DNA of 9,061 nt from Planctomycetota bacterium (GCA_017885385.1 JAFNGF010000166.1:1-9061), one strand, 5' to 3'. Positions 1 to 7,254 are shown, counted from the first letter of the stretch. Notes: generated by a model not told the origin, from the letters alone. Program-made: numbers and translations.

Positions 1-3000
1 AGAACCACCACCCCAGCAGGCATAATACCATATCGGGCGGCAAAAGCATCCAGGTGCTTTACCACCAATAAATAGCCGCCCGCGGGTATCGTAACTACCG
101 GATCGGAAGGAAAAACAAACTCTATGCCATCGGTAAACCGCCAGGGCTCGGACTTGTCATAACGATATAAATCCACCGGCTCGGAACTTATATTAAATAG
201 CTCAATATACTCTTCATTTTGGTTGCCTGAGCCGGGATTGTACATAATCTCATTGATAACGATAGGCCCTACCTTCGGATAGGAATTGGGCTTGCCGGGC
301 GTATTCTCGCTCATCGCCACAAAGTTGTAGTTATCCGTGCTGCCCTTATAGTACCTGCCAAACGATACGCCCGTCTCGGAGGCGTCAAAATCCTCCAGCT
401 CCTGATAGCCGGTCAAGACTCCATCCTGAGCCGATGATAGATATACTTGGTCGCCATTCTCGCTTAAGGCAAACGGCGTATGACAACCAGCAGCAGGATT
501 GCCAAAATGCTGGTCTTGATAGAATACAAGATAGTCGTTAGCGGCAATGACCGTGCCATCGGCAATTTCGTATTTGGTCAAGCCTGTCCCGAGCGCAGCC
601 GAGGGATCGTTGCCATCGTCACTTAAGAACCAGCCACCGATATTGATCGCTTCGGCGGTAGTATTGTAAAGCTCTATCCAGTCCGAGGCATCGGCGTGGG
701 CGTGTGCCAATACCTCGTTTATTACCACTGAGCCAGGCTCAGGAATAATGCCGGTATCGTCCCAGCCTGGCGAGCCGCCATAAAATGCGCTTGCTCGCCA
801 GGAGTCTTTTTCGCCCCAGCTATTTGCGTCAGGATTTGCTGGATTTACTATGGTAAGAGAAAAGCCTTGCCCATCGGTGATTTCACGCCAGGCATCGCTG
901 TACTTGAAGTCCAGTATCGTCTGGCCGATGGCATCTTCCAGCCGGATTCTTTCTCCATCGTTAGCCAGACTGCCGGAAAACTGCCCGGCAATAACTCCGG
1001 CGAAATCCGGATACCGGGCATAAAAAGCCGCCTGGTCTCTCACGACCAGGATATACTTGCCCGCTGCAAGTTCTATGCTGGGGAAGTTAAAGTCGATGCC
1101 GTTGGTAAAGCGCGCCAGGTTCAGGTTGATGGTTTCGCCGCCGATATTTTTTAGCTCGATAAATTCCTCGTTTGCGTCGCTCGGGCTATCGGTATCCGGC
1201 GGATGGTACATAATCTCAGTGATACGCAGGTTTTCCGCCACAGGCCCAACCGCGAAGATTGCTTCGTTAAGAGCGCTCCAGGTATTGCCGCTGAGCGTGC
1301 GGGTCTTGACGTAGGTACTCTGGGTAAGTCTGATAGGTGCGGAATACTTGGCTGCGTGAACTGCATTAACGGCCCCGCCTGGCATACGTGGATCGGAGCC
1401 GTCGAGGGTGTAATAGATTGTCCCGCTTGTAGCGGTAATCGAAAGCAGGTCTGTTGGAGAAATCCGCCCGCCATGTTGATATGAGCCGTTTACACGAAAG
1501 ACCGGTGCATCCACCAGAGGATAGAGGCCGGCATTTCGCAGTTGATCCAGGACGATCTGCGAGCGCTGAGGCATATATGTGTAGAGAATTTGGTCCCGCT
1601 GAGCGCGCCATTGCTGGACTGTGTAAGGTGTGCCGCTGCCGACATCGCCCCATCTGGCGGACTCCGCGGTCATAGCCCTTTCTATAGACTTGGCCAGCTC
1701 GGCATACAACGCCGCCGGGCGGTTCCGCTGGGGATATGCAGGATTCCACTGCGTATTATAAGGGTCCACATACATTGGCCCGCCGTTGAAAAAGGCTCTA
1801 TGCACATGATCGGCAAGGAGCTGCCGGAACTCAGTATTGTTGCGAAGACGGGCATAAGGCTCACAGATATAGCCGCTGACCCCGGTGACGTTTTCGTTGA
1901 GAGACGAATCCAAACCGTGCCCTACGATAAGCCCTACGACCCACTCGGCATCCCACGAGAAGCACTTCCAGCCGGTGCTGTTAACGCGATTGAAAGCAGC
2001 GTACCAATTATGGCTGGGCCAGTCTGTATTGCCGACGTAGAAGTTGACGATCATATAATCTATGTAATTCTCAATGTCGAGGTAATCGACGTAATTCGGG
2101 TTTGGCGTACCGTCAGGGTTGTTGCCCTGCAGACGCTGATAGGCCTCGTTGTTTTGTACGCCCTGCCGGACTGCATTAAGCATAGCGTTGTACGTAATCG
2201 TCGTGCTATCTCCAACAGGGCGTCCAGAGTTAAGCGAATCCCAGTCTTCTTTGTCTCCCCCAAAATACGTGGCGGCAAAAGAGGATTCAGGCCGCTCCAC
2301 GGGATTATACAGGCCCCAGTACAGACCATTAACGTATAGGTGGACAAAAACGCCGTGCGGCGAGGGATGCCCAAGAGCCAGTTGCAGCCGACGACCAAAC
2401 TCGTCACGAATGTATTGTGAACAAGCCTGACCAAAGGGATAGCCGTCGTTGAAGTTGGAACGAAGAATCAAACAGTCAAATTCGTCAGCCGCATCTTGCC
2501 CAAACAGAGGATAGAGCAGCCTGGTCGGCCCATATATGCCCTTGAACATCAGACGGAGTGTCCTCTTCTTTTCCCTGCGTCCTACGCCGCCGTAAATGCG
2601 GACGCCGCAATTGGCTTGAAAGCCTTTTGAGCCGTCAGGATTAATCAGCTCGATAGACCCCGGCCGTTCCCAGGTAATTCCGCTGCTCTGTGGGTGGCTA
2701 TAGATACCGTCCTTGGAATCGAACAGATGCTTGGAATCCATCACAAGCGACATGGTGGGAATGGATTTCAGATCGTCCTTGAGCGTACCTGTATGGGCGT
2801 TTACGATGTCAGGGTCCATTTCATAATCAGCCGACTCAGAACCCCACATAGTTGGAAACCCAGCCGGGTTTGCCGGCTGGTGGATTACATTGTCGAGAAA
2901 AATATAGGTCTGGGTATCGACGTTGCTGGACATCCAGCCGGGCTTAATTGCCACTGCGCGCAAGCACGTGGTCCTGGTAACGGGAATAGGACTGAAGTAG

Positions 3001-3881
3001 ACCTTGCCTGTCGGAAAACGGCCCCCAGTTTGATACGGCTGCGTACCGTCGAGGGTGTAATATACGATTGCGCCAGGCGTTTCGCAGGTAATAGTCACCT
3101 CGAAAGGTTGATCATAAAAGCTGCGGCCATGACTGAACTTCGTGTCAGCGACCCGGCCCAAGTACACGCCCTGGTTTTGCCCTGCCGGACTGGGCAAGCC
3201 AAGGAACCTCAGATTGTCCTTGCCGTCAGGGTAACGACCGAAGGAGATGTCGGCGGCCTGGTCAGCGAACGTGATGCTGTCAATCAAAGTATGCCCATCA
3301 GCCGCGAATAGGCCTATCTGTTCGCCGTCGGCATTGAGCTGGAAATTCGCGTGCAGGCCCGCGTCTGCAACCTGGTTGTCCGCCCAGACCAATAAGTACC
3401 CGCCCCCAGGGATGGTAGTTGCGGCGGGCCGGTTAGTAGGAATTTGCCACATCGTGGGCTGATCCAGAATGTCGGTCAGATATAGGCCGCCCACATTGAT
3501 AGCTTCAGCACCGGCGTTGTAGATTTCAATCCAGTCATCATATTCGCCCTGCGGGTCCATAACGGTACTGCTATTGGCGGCCATAACCTCGTTGATAACG
3601 AGCGGCACGCCTGCCCCGAGCCACTTTTCCGCCAGCAGGGCAAAATCAATCATGCCGACTTCCTCATCGCTGTTCAAGTCAGCCGGACTATACGGGGCAG
3701 CCAACCACTGCTGGGCGAATATCTGCATGTCCGCCATATCGACCTGGCAGTCGCCGTTAAGGTCGCCTATGGGGCACTTGGCCCCGGCAGAGCCGACCAG
3801 AAACAAGGATAATGCCAGAACGAGCAGAGTACGGCTCGCCCCATCATTATCTTGCTGGTGGGCCAAAGGCCACCCTACCAT
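1..3881 (-). CDS. Giant secreted CotH-kinase / lamin-tail-domain protein with N-terminal dockerin-like repeats (3' end outside window)
   Basis: The frame is open for 1293 codons from ATG 3881 to base 1; the C-terminus is missing. Residues 1-34 form a Sec signal peptide with core LLVLALSLFLVGSAGA, probably cut before K35. Residues 40-92 hold two dockerin/EF-hand-like loops (DLNGDCQVDMAD and DLNSDEEVGMID). Next come lamin-tail domain 1 (about 92-230), a chitobiase-like module (246-327, YYTLDG at 274-279), a CotH spore-coat-kinase-like domain (about 372-785), a second chitobiase-like module (789-877, YYTLDGSDP at 823-831), and lamin-tail domains 2 (884-1036), 3 (1050-1198) and 4 (1203 onward). 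CotH-type landmarks are RTLRLMFK (440-447), NTDWPSHNW (618-626) and WDAEW (643-647). CotH proteins are known protein kinases; lamin-tail domains are common in bacterial surface proteins. Anchoring or phosphorylation of cell-surface proteins is inference. The start is uncertain: AGGAG directly abuts ATG 3881, and TTG 3866 is an in-frame alternative. No frameshift was found downstream of the signal peptide. Confidence 0.9.
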   Translation of the reverse strand, partial: MVGWPLAHQQDNDGASRTLLVLALSLFLVGSAGAKCPIGDLNGDCQVDMADMQIFAQQWLAAPYSPADLNSDEEVGMIDFALLAEKWLGAGVPLVINEVMAANSSTVMDPQGEYDDWIEIYNAGAEAINVGGLYLTDILDQPTMWQIPTNRPAATTIPGGGYLLVWADNQVADAGLHANFQLNADGEQIGLFAADGHTLIDSITFADQAADISFGRYPDGKDNLRFLGLPSPAGQNQGVYLGRVADTKFSHGRSFYDQPFEVTITCETPGAIVYYTLDGTQPYQTGGRFPTGKVYFSPIPVTRTTCLRAVAIKPGWMSSNVDTQTYIFLDNVIHQPANPAGFPTMWGSESADYEMDPDIVNAHTGTLKDDLKSIPTMSLVMDSKHLFDSKDGIYSHPQSSGITWERPGSIELINPDGSKGFQANCGVRIYGGVGRREKKRTLRLMFKGIYGPTRLLYPLFGQDAADEFDCLILRSNFNDGYPFGQACSQYIRDEFGRRLQLALGHPSPHGVFVHLYVNGLYWGLYNPVERPESSFAATYFGGDKEDWDSLNSGRPVGDSTTITYNAMLNAVRQGVQNNEAYQRLQGNNPDGTPNPNYVDYLDIENYIDYMIVNFYVGNTDWPSHNWYAAFNRVNSTGWKCFSWDAEWVVGLIVGHGLDSSLNENVTGVSGYICEPYARLRNNTEFRQLLADHVHRAFFNGGPMYVDPYNTQWNPAYPQRNRPAALYAELAKSIERAMTAESARWGDVGSGTPYTVQQWRAQRDQILYTYMPQRSQIVLDQLRNAGLYPLVDAPVFRVNGSYQHGGRISPTDLLSITATSGTIYYTLDGSDPRMPGGAVNAVHAAKYSAPIRLTQSTYVKTRTLSGNTWSALNEAIFAVGPVAENLRITEIMYHPPDTDSPSDANEEFIELKNIGGETINLNLARFTNGIDFNFPSIELAAGKYILVVRDQAAFYARYPDFAGVIAGQFSGSLANDGERIRLEDAIGQTILDFKYSDAWREITDGQGFSLTIVNPANPDANSWGEKDSWRASAFYGGSPGWDDTGIIPEPGSVVINEVLAHAHADASDWIELYNTTAEAINIGGWFLSDDGNDPSAALGTGLTKYEIADGTVIAANDYLVFYQDQHFGNPAAGCHTPFALSENGDQVYLSSAQDGVLTGYQELEDFDASETGVSFGRYYKGSTDNYNFVAMSENTPGKPNSYPKVGPIVINEIMYNPGSGNQNEEYIELFNISSEPVDLYRYDKSEPWRFTDGIEFVFPSDPVVTIPAGGYLLVVKHLDAFAARYGIMPAGVVV
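3857..3879. repeat. REP-like imperfect palindrome overlapping the start of the CotH/lamin-tail gene
   Basis: Plus-strand GGTGGGCCAAAGGCCACC followed by CTACC forms an imperfect hairpin (GGTGG paired with CCACC around a short loop). It resembles short 'GTAGGGTGGGC...GCCCACC' palindromes that are widespread in bacterial genomes; that resemblance is from memory and unchecked. It lies within codons 1-9 of the large minus-strand gene, before the hydrophobic signal-peptide core. It may therefore be untranslated leader, or structure that affects initiation. Confidence 0.35.
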
Positions 3882-4028
3882 CTCCTGTGATTTTCCACGC
3901 CGGTGTTTTTCACTGCGGGGCGTGACTTCACCCTGGCGGTTTTCTTGTTTTTTGCGGCACACTTGCAAGACGAATTACCTAAAACCTTATAGAATTCCAA
4001 ATGCCAGCTCATAAGAGAGGCTCTATCT

Positions 4029-4058
4029 ATTCTAACAAACTCACGCCACCAAAGTCAA
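4029..4058 (-). promoter_or_regulatory. Sigma70-type promoter for the leftward CotH/lamin-tail gene
   Basis: Read on the minus strand, TTGACT (4058-4053) is followed after 18 bases by TAGAAT (4034-4029). These match the -35 and -10 consensus at five of six positions each. Transcription would start near 4022, giving a leader of about 140 bases before ATG 3881. The call rests on box match and position only. Confidence 0.5.
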
Positions 4059-4112
4059 TGCCGAGCATGCTCTTATCGCACATTTGGACTTCGGCCTGGT
4101 GTGAAATGGCAA

Positions 4113-4141
4113 TTGACAATGGGCGGCAGACTGCTTATTCT
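4113..4141 (+). promoter_or_regulatory. Sigma70-type promoter for the rightward isomerase-like gene
   Basis: A perfect TTGACA (4113-4118) is followed by exactly 17 bases and then TATTCT (4136-4141), a four-of-six match to the -10 box. The predicted start near 4148 leaves a leader of about 73 bases that contains the GC hairpin at 4172-4190 and the ribosome binding site at 4209-4214. Confidence 0.55.
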
Positions 4142-4171
4142 ACGCCCAGTACAGAAGAACCAAATATTTAG

Positions 4172-4190
4172 CCCCCCGTTTCACGGGGGG
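4172..4190 (+). promoter_or_regulatory. Strong GC hairpin in the 5' leader of the isomerase-like gene
   Basis: CCCCCCGT and ACGGGGGG pair perfectly (8 bp) around the loop TTC. Outside the stem, TTTA (4167-4170) and TAAA (4194-4197) can add a short outer pairing. It lies between the predicted start site and the ribosome binding site. No long U-run follows, only TTGTAAATT, so it is not a classic terminator. A role in attenuation or RNA stability is possible but unproven. Confidence 0.55.
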
Positions 4191-4208
4191 TTGTAAATTG
4201 GCCTTTAG

Positions 4209-4214
4209 AAGGAG
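4209..4214 (+). promoter_or_regulatory. Ribosome binding site that fixes the start at 4222
   Basis: AAGGAG lies 7 bases before ATG 4222. It excludes the upstream in-frame ATG at 4198, which lies before this site and would add eight residues in front of the Tat signal. Confidence 0.8.
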
Positions 4215-4221
4215 TCGGACT

Positions 4222-5661
4222 ATGAGCGATGCACTGAATCGACGAGAGTTCCTGGGCGCAGGCGCAGCCGGAGCAGGGGCCGTGCTGCTGGGCGGGCAGT
4301 GGATGGGCCAGCTTGCGATGGCAAGTGAGCAGGAAGAGTGGCCGCCTAAATTGCCGGCGGTGAAAATCCACAAGGTTTATGTGGGTAGAACCGGCGGAAT
4401 CTACCTATCGAGGCCGACCGAGGAGATCGCCAAGTTCGAGCAATACCTTGCTAAGCTGGAGGGCAAGCTTGGCGACGTGAAGTTTGTCGGCGGCGAGGTC
4501 GTCCCTCCGGCTGATGTGAATGAGGTGGTGGCCAAACTGAGCGAGGCTGACGGCGTGCTGCTATTCCACCTTTCCGGGCACGGGGGAGATGCGCCGGAAC
4601 AGGCGATGAGCCAAATCATTGATGTGGGCTTACCCACCGCGGTCTTCTCGCAACCATTCAGCGGCCATGGCTGGATGTACTTTCCTCAGTGGCAAAAGGC
4701 CGGCAAAAAAGTTGTCCTGCTGCCCACCAGTGACTGGAGCGAGCTCGGGCACGTGGTCGCACTGATGCGAGTGCCTGCGCGGATGAGGCAGACACGGATT
4801 ATTGTTGTGGGCGACCCCCAGGGAACAGCCGCCGCCTGCTCCGCCGAGCAGGTTAAGCAGCGGCTCGGCACAGAGATGGTCCCCGTCAAGAATGAGCAAG
4901 TCATCGAGGCCCATAAGGCCGTCGATTTGAAAGCCGCCGAGGCCGAGGCCGAGCAATACTGGATTAGCAAGGCCAAGGAAATCCGCGAGCCCAGCAGAGA
5001 TGAGATTATCAATTCGGCACGGATGTACCTGGCGATGAAAAATATGATGATCAAAGAAGGCGCCCGCGCTACCACCAGCTCACATTGCATGGGTGAGCCG
5101 GCCAAAGGCTGCCTGACATACAGCAAGCTAAATGACCAGGGTCTGGTTGGCGTCTGCGAGGGGGACATGGATGCGACGCTCACGATGCTGATGTTCGGCT
5201 ACGCGTTCGGCGTGCCGGGCTTCGTTACCGATCCGGTCTTCGATACGTCGCAAAATGCACTGATCCACTTTCACTGCACCTGCGCCACGAGAATGGCAGG
5301 GCCAACCAGCACACGGCTGCCCTTTACTATCCGCACCCAAACCGACAGTGACAGAGGCGTGTCGCTGCAGGTGGAGATGCCGATCGGGCAGCCTGTAACC
5401 TGCGCCAAATTCATCAACCTCGACACGATGCTGATCTCTACTGGAAAGATCTTCAGGATAACCCAGGATGAACTCGGCTGCCGCACCCAATTCTGGACAA
5501 AGGTGGCTGACGCCCAGAGTATGTTTCACAATTGGGGCTGCGGCGTGCTCAAAGGCGGAGTGATGGCACTACTGCACCGCGCAGTCTTTTTCGGCGACCA
5601 CATGCAGAGTATTAAGAACCTGGGAGTCTTGATGGGATTCAACGTTATCGAGGAAGGCTAA
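4222..5661 (+). CDS. Tat-exported L-fucose/L-arabinose isomerase-fold-like protein
   Basis: The product has 479 residues. It opens with a twin-arginine signal: N6-R7-R8-E9-F10-L11, a Gly/Ala-rich hydrophobic stretch to about 25, and a likely AMA cleavage site at 32-34. The mature protein has an alpha/beta N-terminal half, and a C-terminal half resembling the FucI/AraA C-terminal-like domain: VGVCEGDMDATLTML (309-323), GVPGFVTDPVFD (330-341), HFHCTCATRMAGP (349-361) and MFHNWGCGVLKGG (434-446). In true FucI a Glu, an Asp and a His bind Mn2+. E313, D337 or D341, and H436 are my candidate equivalents by motif position, not by alignment. Known family members interconvert ketoses and aldoses in the cytoplasm; export suggests an extracytoplasmic sugar-related role or a non-catalytic derivative. 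Substrate is unknown. The start is set by AAGGAG 7 bases upstream. It is divergent from the CotH/lamin-tail gene, and the radical SAM gene follows after 67 bases. Confidence 0.8.
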   Translation: MSDALNRREFLGAGAAGAGAVLLGGQWMGQLAMASEQEEWPPKLPAVKIHKVYVGRTGGIYLSRPTEEIAKFEQYLAKLEGKLGDVKFVGGEVVPPADVNEVVAKLSEADGVLLFHLSGHGGDAPEQAMSQIIDVGLPTAVFSQPFSGHGWMYFPQWQKAGKKVVLLPTSDWSELGHVVALMRVPARMRQTRIIVVGDPQGTAAACSAEQVKQRLGTEMVPVKNEQVIEAHKAVDLKAAEAEAEQYWISKAKEIREPSRDEIINSARMYLAMKNMMIKEGARATTSSHCMGEPAKGCLTYSKLNDQGLVGVCEGDMDATLTMLMFGYAFGVPGFVTDPVFDTSQNALIHFHCTCATRMAGPTSTRLPFTIRTQTDSDRGVSLQVEMPIGQPVTCAKFINLDTMLISTGKIFRITQDELGCRTQFWTKVADAQSMFHNWGCGVLKGGVMALLHRAVFFGDHMQSIKNLGVLMGFNVIEEG

Positions 5662-5692
5662 ATTGAAAATTGACAATTGAAAATTTTCAATT
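5661..5692. repeat. AT-rich palindrome between the isomerase-like and radical SAM genes
   Basis: AATTGAAAATTTTCAATT (5675-5692) is a perfect 18-base palindrome. A partial direct copy, AATTGAAAATTG, sits just upstream at 5661-5672. It occupies half of the 67-base gap. It lacks the GC stem and U-tract of a terminator, so read-through into the next gene is plausible. It looks like a dispersed intergenic repeat or a protein-binding palindrome. Confidence 0.6.
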
Positions 5693-5728
5693 TCCGCGGT
5701 CGGCAAATAGCGCTCTGACAGAATCATT

Positions 5729-7054
5729 ATGGCGCCGAAAATCCTGCTGGTGAATCCGCCGATCTATGACTTTGCCGCCTACGACTTTTGGCTGAAGCCA
5801 TACGGCCTGCTGAGTGTCGCAGGTTGCTTGCGCGGCAAGGCAGATTTTAAGCTCTTCGACTATCTCGATAGGCTGCATCCGTTTACAGCCAAGCAAAAGG
5901 ACCTCGCCTCGGACCGGTGGGGACGCGGGCGGTTTTACCACGAGGTCATTGCCAATCCGGCGTGCCTGCAAGCAATTCCGCGATATTTCCGGCGATTCGG
6001 CTTGCCGCGCAGCCTGTTTGCGGATTTTGTCGCCCAAGAAAGCCCCTTTGATTTTGCACTTGTGCAAACCACGATGACCTACTGGTACCTCGGCATCCAG
6101 GAAGTCATACAGGATATTCGCAAAATATCACCGCAAACAAAGATCATACTGGGCGGCAACTACGTGACACTGTGCAGCAGTCACGCAGAACACCTGCACG
6201 CCGATCTATTAGTGCCCGGCACAAATCTTGAGCCGCTCTGGAAATACCTGGAAATTGAGCCGGATCTTGCGCAACCTGCATTCTGGGAAGCTTATCACAA
6301 GCTGAACGTGGGCGTTCTGAAACTCAGCGACGGCTGCCCGTTCAGCTGCACCTACTGCTCCGTGCCGCACCTTTACGGCAAATTCAAGCCCCGGCCATTG
6401 CAGCGGTCGTTAGCTGAGCTGGAGCTATTGGCGAATTGCGGAGTCCAGAATATAGCTTTTTATGATGACGCTCTGCTGTTTGAGCCTGAAAAAGTCTTGG
6501 TGCCGTTTTTGAATGAGCTGATACGAAGGGGCATAGAAGTAAATCCGCCGTCCGCCTGGCGGATAAATCTGCACAGCCCCAATGCCCTGAACGCCCGTTT
6601 TGTAACGCAAGATTCAGCCGATTCTTTGGTGCGGGCAGGCTTCAAAACATTCTATCTTGGCTTCGAGAGCTGCTCGCTTGAGTGGCAAAAGCGCACCGGC
6701 TCAAAGGTTTTTTCTGAAGAGCTCCAGCGGGCAGTAGAGCTTCTGCTGTCTGCGGGGGCCGAAGCCTCAAATATCACCGCGTATCAAATGCTCGCCCATC
6801 CACACGGTGACACTGCCGAGCTTGAGGCTTCGATGCGTTTTGTCAAGAGCCTGGGCATTCGCGGAATGTTGGCGGATTTCTCGCCGATCCCCGGAACGCC
6901 TGACGGCGAATATTGTCGAAAGTGGGTGGATATGGATGAGCCGTTGATGCACAATAAAACCGCTTTCCCAATTATTCTGCTCGGCTTTGACGAATCAAAC
7001 CGCCTAAAAGATCTTCAGCGTAAATTGAATAGGGAACTATCGGCCAAAAGATAG
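5729..7054 (+). CDS. Radical SAM protein with B12-binding-like N-terminal region
   Basis: The product has 441 residues and no signal peptide or membrane segment, so it is predicted to be cytoplasmic. The N-terminal region (about 1-185) has features of B12-binding radical SAM proteins: KILLVNPP (4-11), LKPYGLLSVAG (22-32) and KIILGGNYVT (138-147). A canonical DxHxxG cobalamin motif is not evident, so cobalamin may not be ligated in the usual way. The radical SAM core starts near 195, with the [4Fe-4S] motif C203-x3-C207-x2-C210. Later landmarks are FYDDALL (244-250), LGFES (310-314) and SPIPGTP (385-391), all typical of this superfamily. The family uses SAM cleavage to start radical chemistry such as methylation, ring formation or methylthiolation; the substrate cannot be read from the sequence. 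ATG 5729 has no clear Shine-Dalgarno sequence, so translation may depend on another mechanism. Same strand as the isomerase-like gene, possibly co-transcribed. Confidence 0.88.
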   Translation: MAPKILLVNPPIYDFAAYDFWLKPYGLLSVAGCLRGKADFKLFDYLDRLHPFTAKQKDLASDRWGRGRFYHEVIANPACLQAIPRYFRRFGLPRSLFADFVAQESPFDFALVQTTMTYWYLGIQEVIQDIRKISPQTKIILGGNYVTLCSSHAEHLHADLLVPGTNLEPLWKYLEIEPDLAQPAFWEAYHKLNVGVLKLSDGCPFSCTYCSVPHLYGKFKPRPLQRSLAELELLANCGVQNIAFYDDALLFEPEKVLVPFLNELIRRGIEVNPPSAWRINLHSPNALNARFVTQDSADSLVRAGFKTFYLGFESCSLEWQKRTGSKVFSEELQRAVELLLSAGAEASNITAYQMLAHPHGDTAELEASMRFVKSLGIRGMLADFSPIPGTPDGEYCRKWVDMDEPLMHNKTAFPIILLGFDESNRLKDLQRKLNRELSAKR

Positions 7055-7102
7055 AATACAGGGTACAGGAGACAGAATACGAGAATCGGAAAACCCTAAT
7101 AT
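7055..7102. other. Non-coding start of the 7055-7368 gap with short direct repeats
   Basis: AGAATAC occurs at 7053-7059 and again at 7074-7080, with GTACAGG between. This gives a small run of related short words just after the radical SAM stop codon. No terminator is visible for that gene, and no coding potential is seen. Confidence 0.4.
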
Positions 7103-7254
7103 CTAAATTCGAAATCCGAAACAAATCCAAATAACAAAAATTCAAATGTCCCAAAAGGGATGCTCATTTTATATAGAGTAAGTCGTGTTTCGGTTATTTG
7201 GTCATTCTTGCTTTGAATTTGTCTCGTGCTTCGAGATTCAGATTTCGAATTTGG
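7103..7254. repeat. Large imperfect inverted repeat (MITE-like or intergenic palindromic repeat)
   Basis: The left arm starts CTAAATTCGAAATCCGA (7103-7119). The right arm ends TCAGATTTCGAATTTGG (7238-7254), whose complement reads CCAAATTCGAAATCTGA. Further in, ACAAATCCAAA (7121-7131) pairs with the complement of TTTGAATTTGT (7212-7222). The right arm has an extra segment near 7223-7237 with no partner. The arms span about 50-70 bases around a spacer near 7157-7186. No transposase is encoded inside. This could be a non-autonomous element or a decayed dispersed repeat. Confidence 0.6.

Noticed and set aside
1542..2339. 265-codon open frame on the plus strand
   Set aside because: It lies wholly antisense to the CotH domain frame. 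Its translation shows no recognisable domain, while the minus-strand frame has clear family motifs across the same bases.
2694..3311. 205-codon open frame on the plus strand
   Set aside because: It is antisense to lamin-tail 1, chitobiase-like and CotH sequence of the large gene. It has no ribosome binding site and no domain signature.
3574..4014. 146-codon plus-strand open frame over the giant gene's start
   Set aside because: It runs antisense through the dockerin-like repeats and signal peptide. Its composition is Ser/Arg/Cys-rich shadow sequence and it has no supporting start signals.
3882..4022. Possible riboswitch (c-di-GMP type considered) in the ~140-base leader of the giant gene
   Set aside because: I could not match a conserved aptamer core. 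Only short stems are visible, so no call is made.
4198..4221. Upstream in-frame ATG for the isomerase-like gene
   Set aside because: It precedes the AAGGAG site and would bury the Tat motif behind eight extra residues. ATG 4222 has correct spacing.
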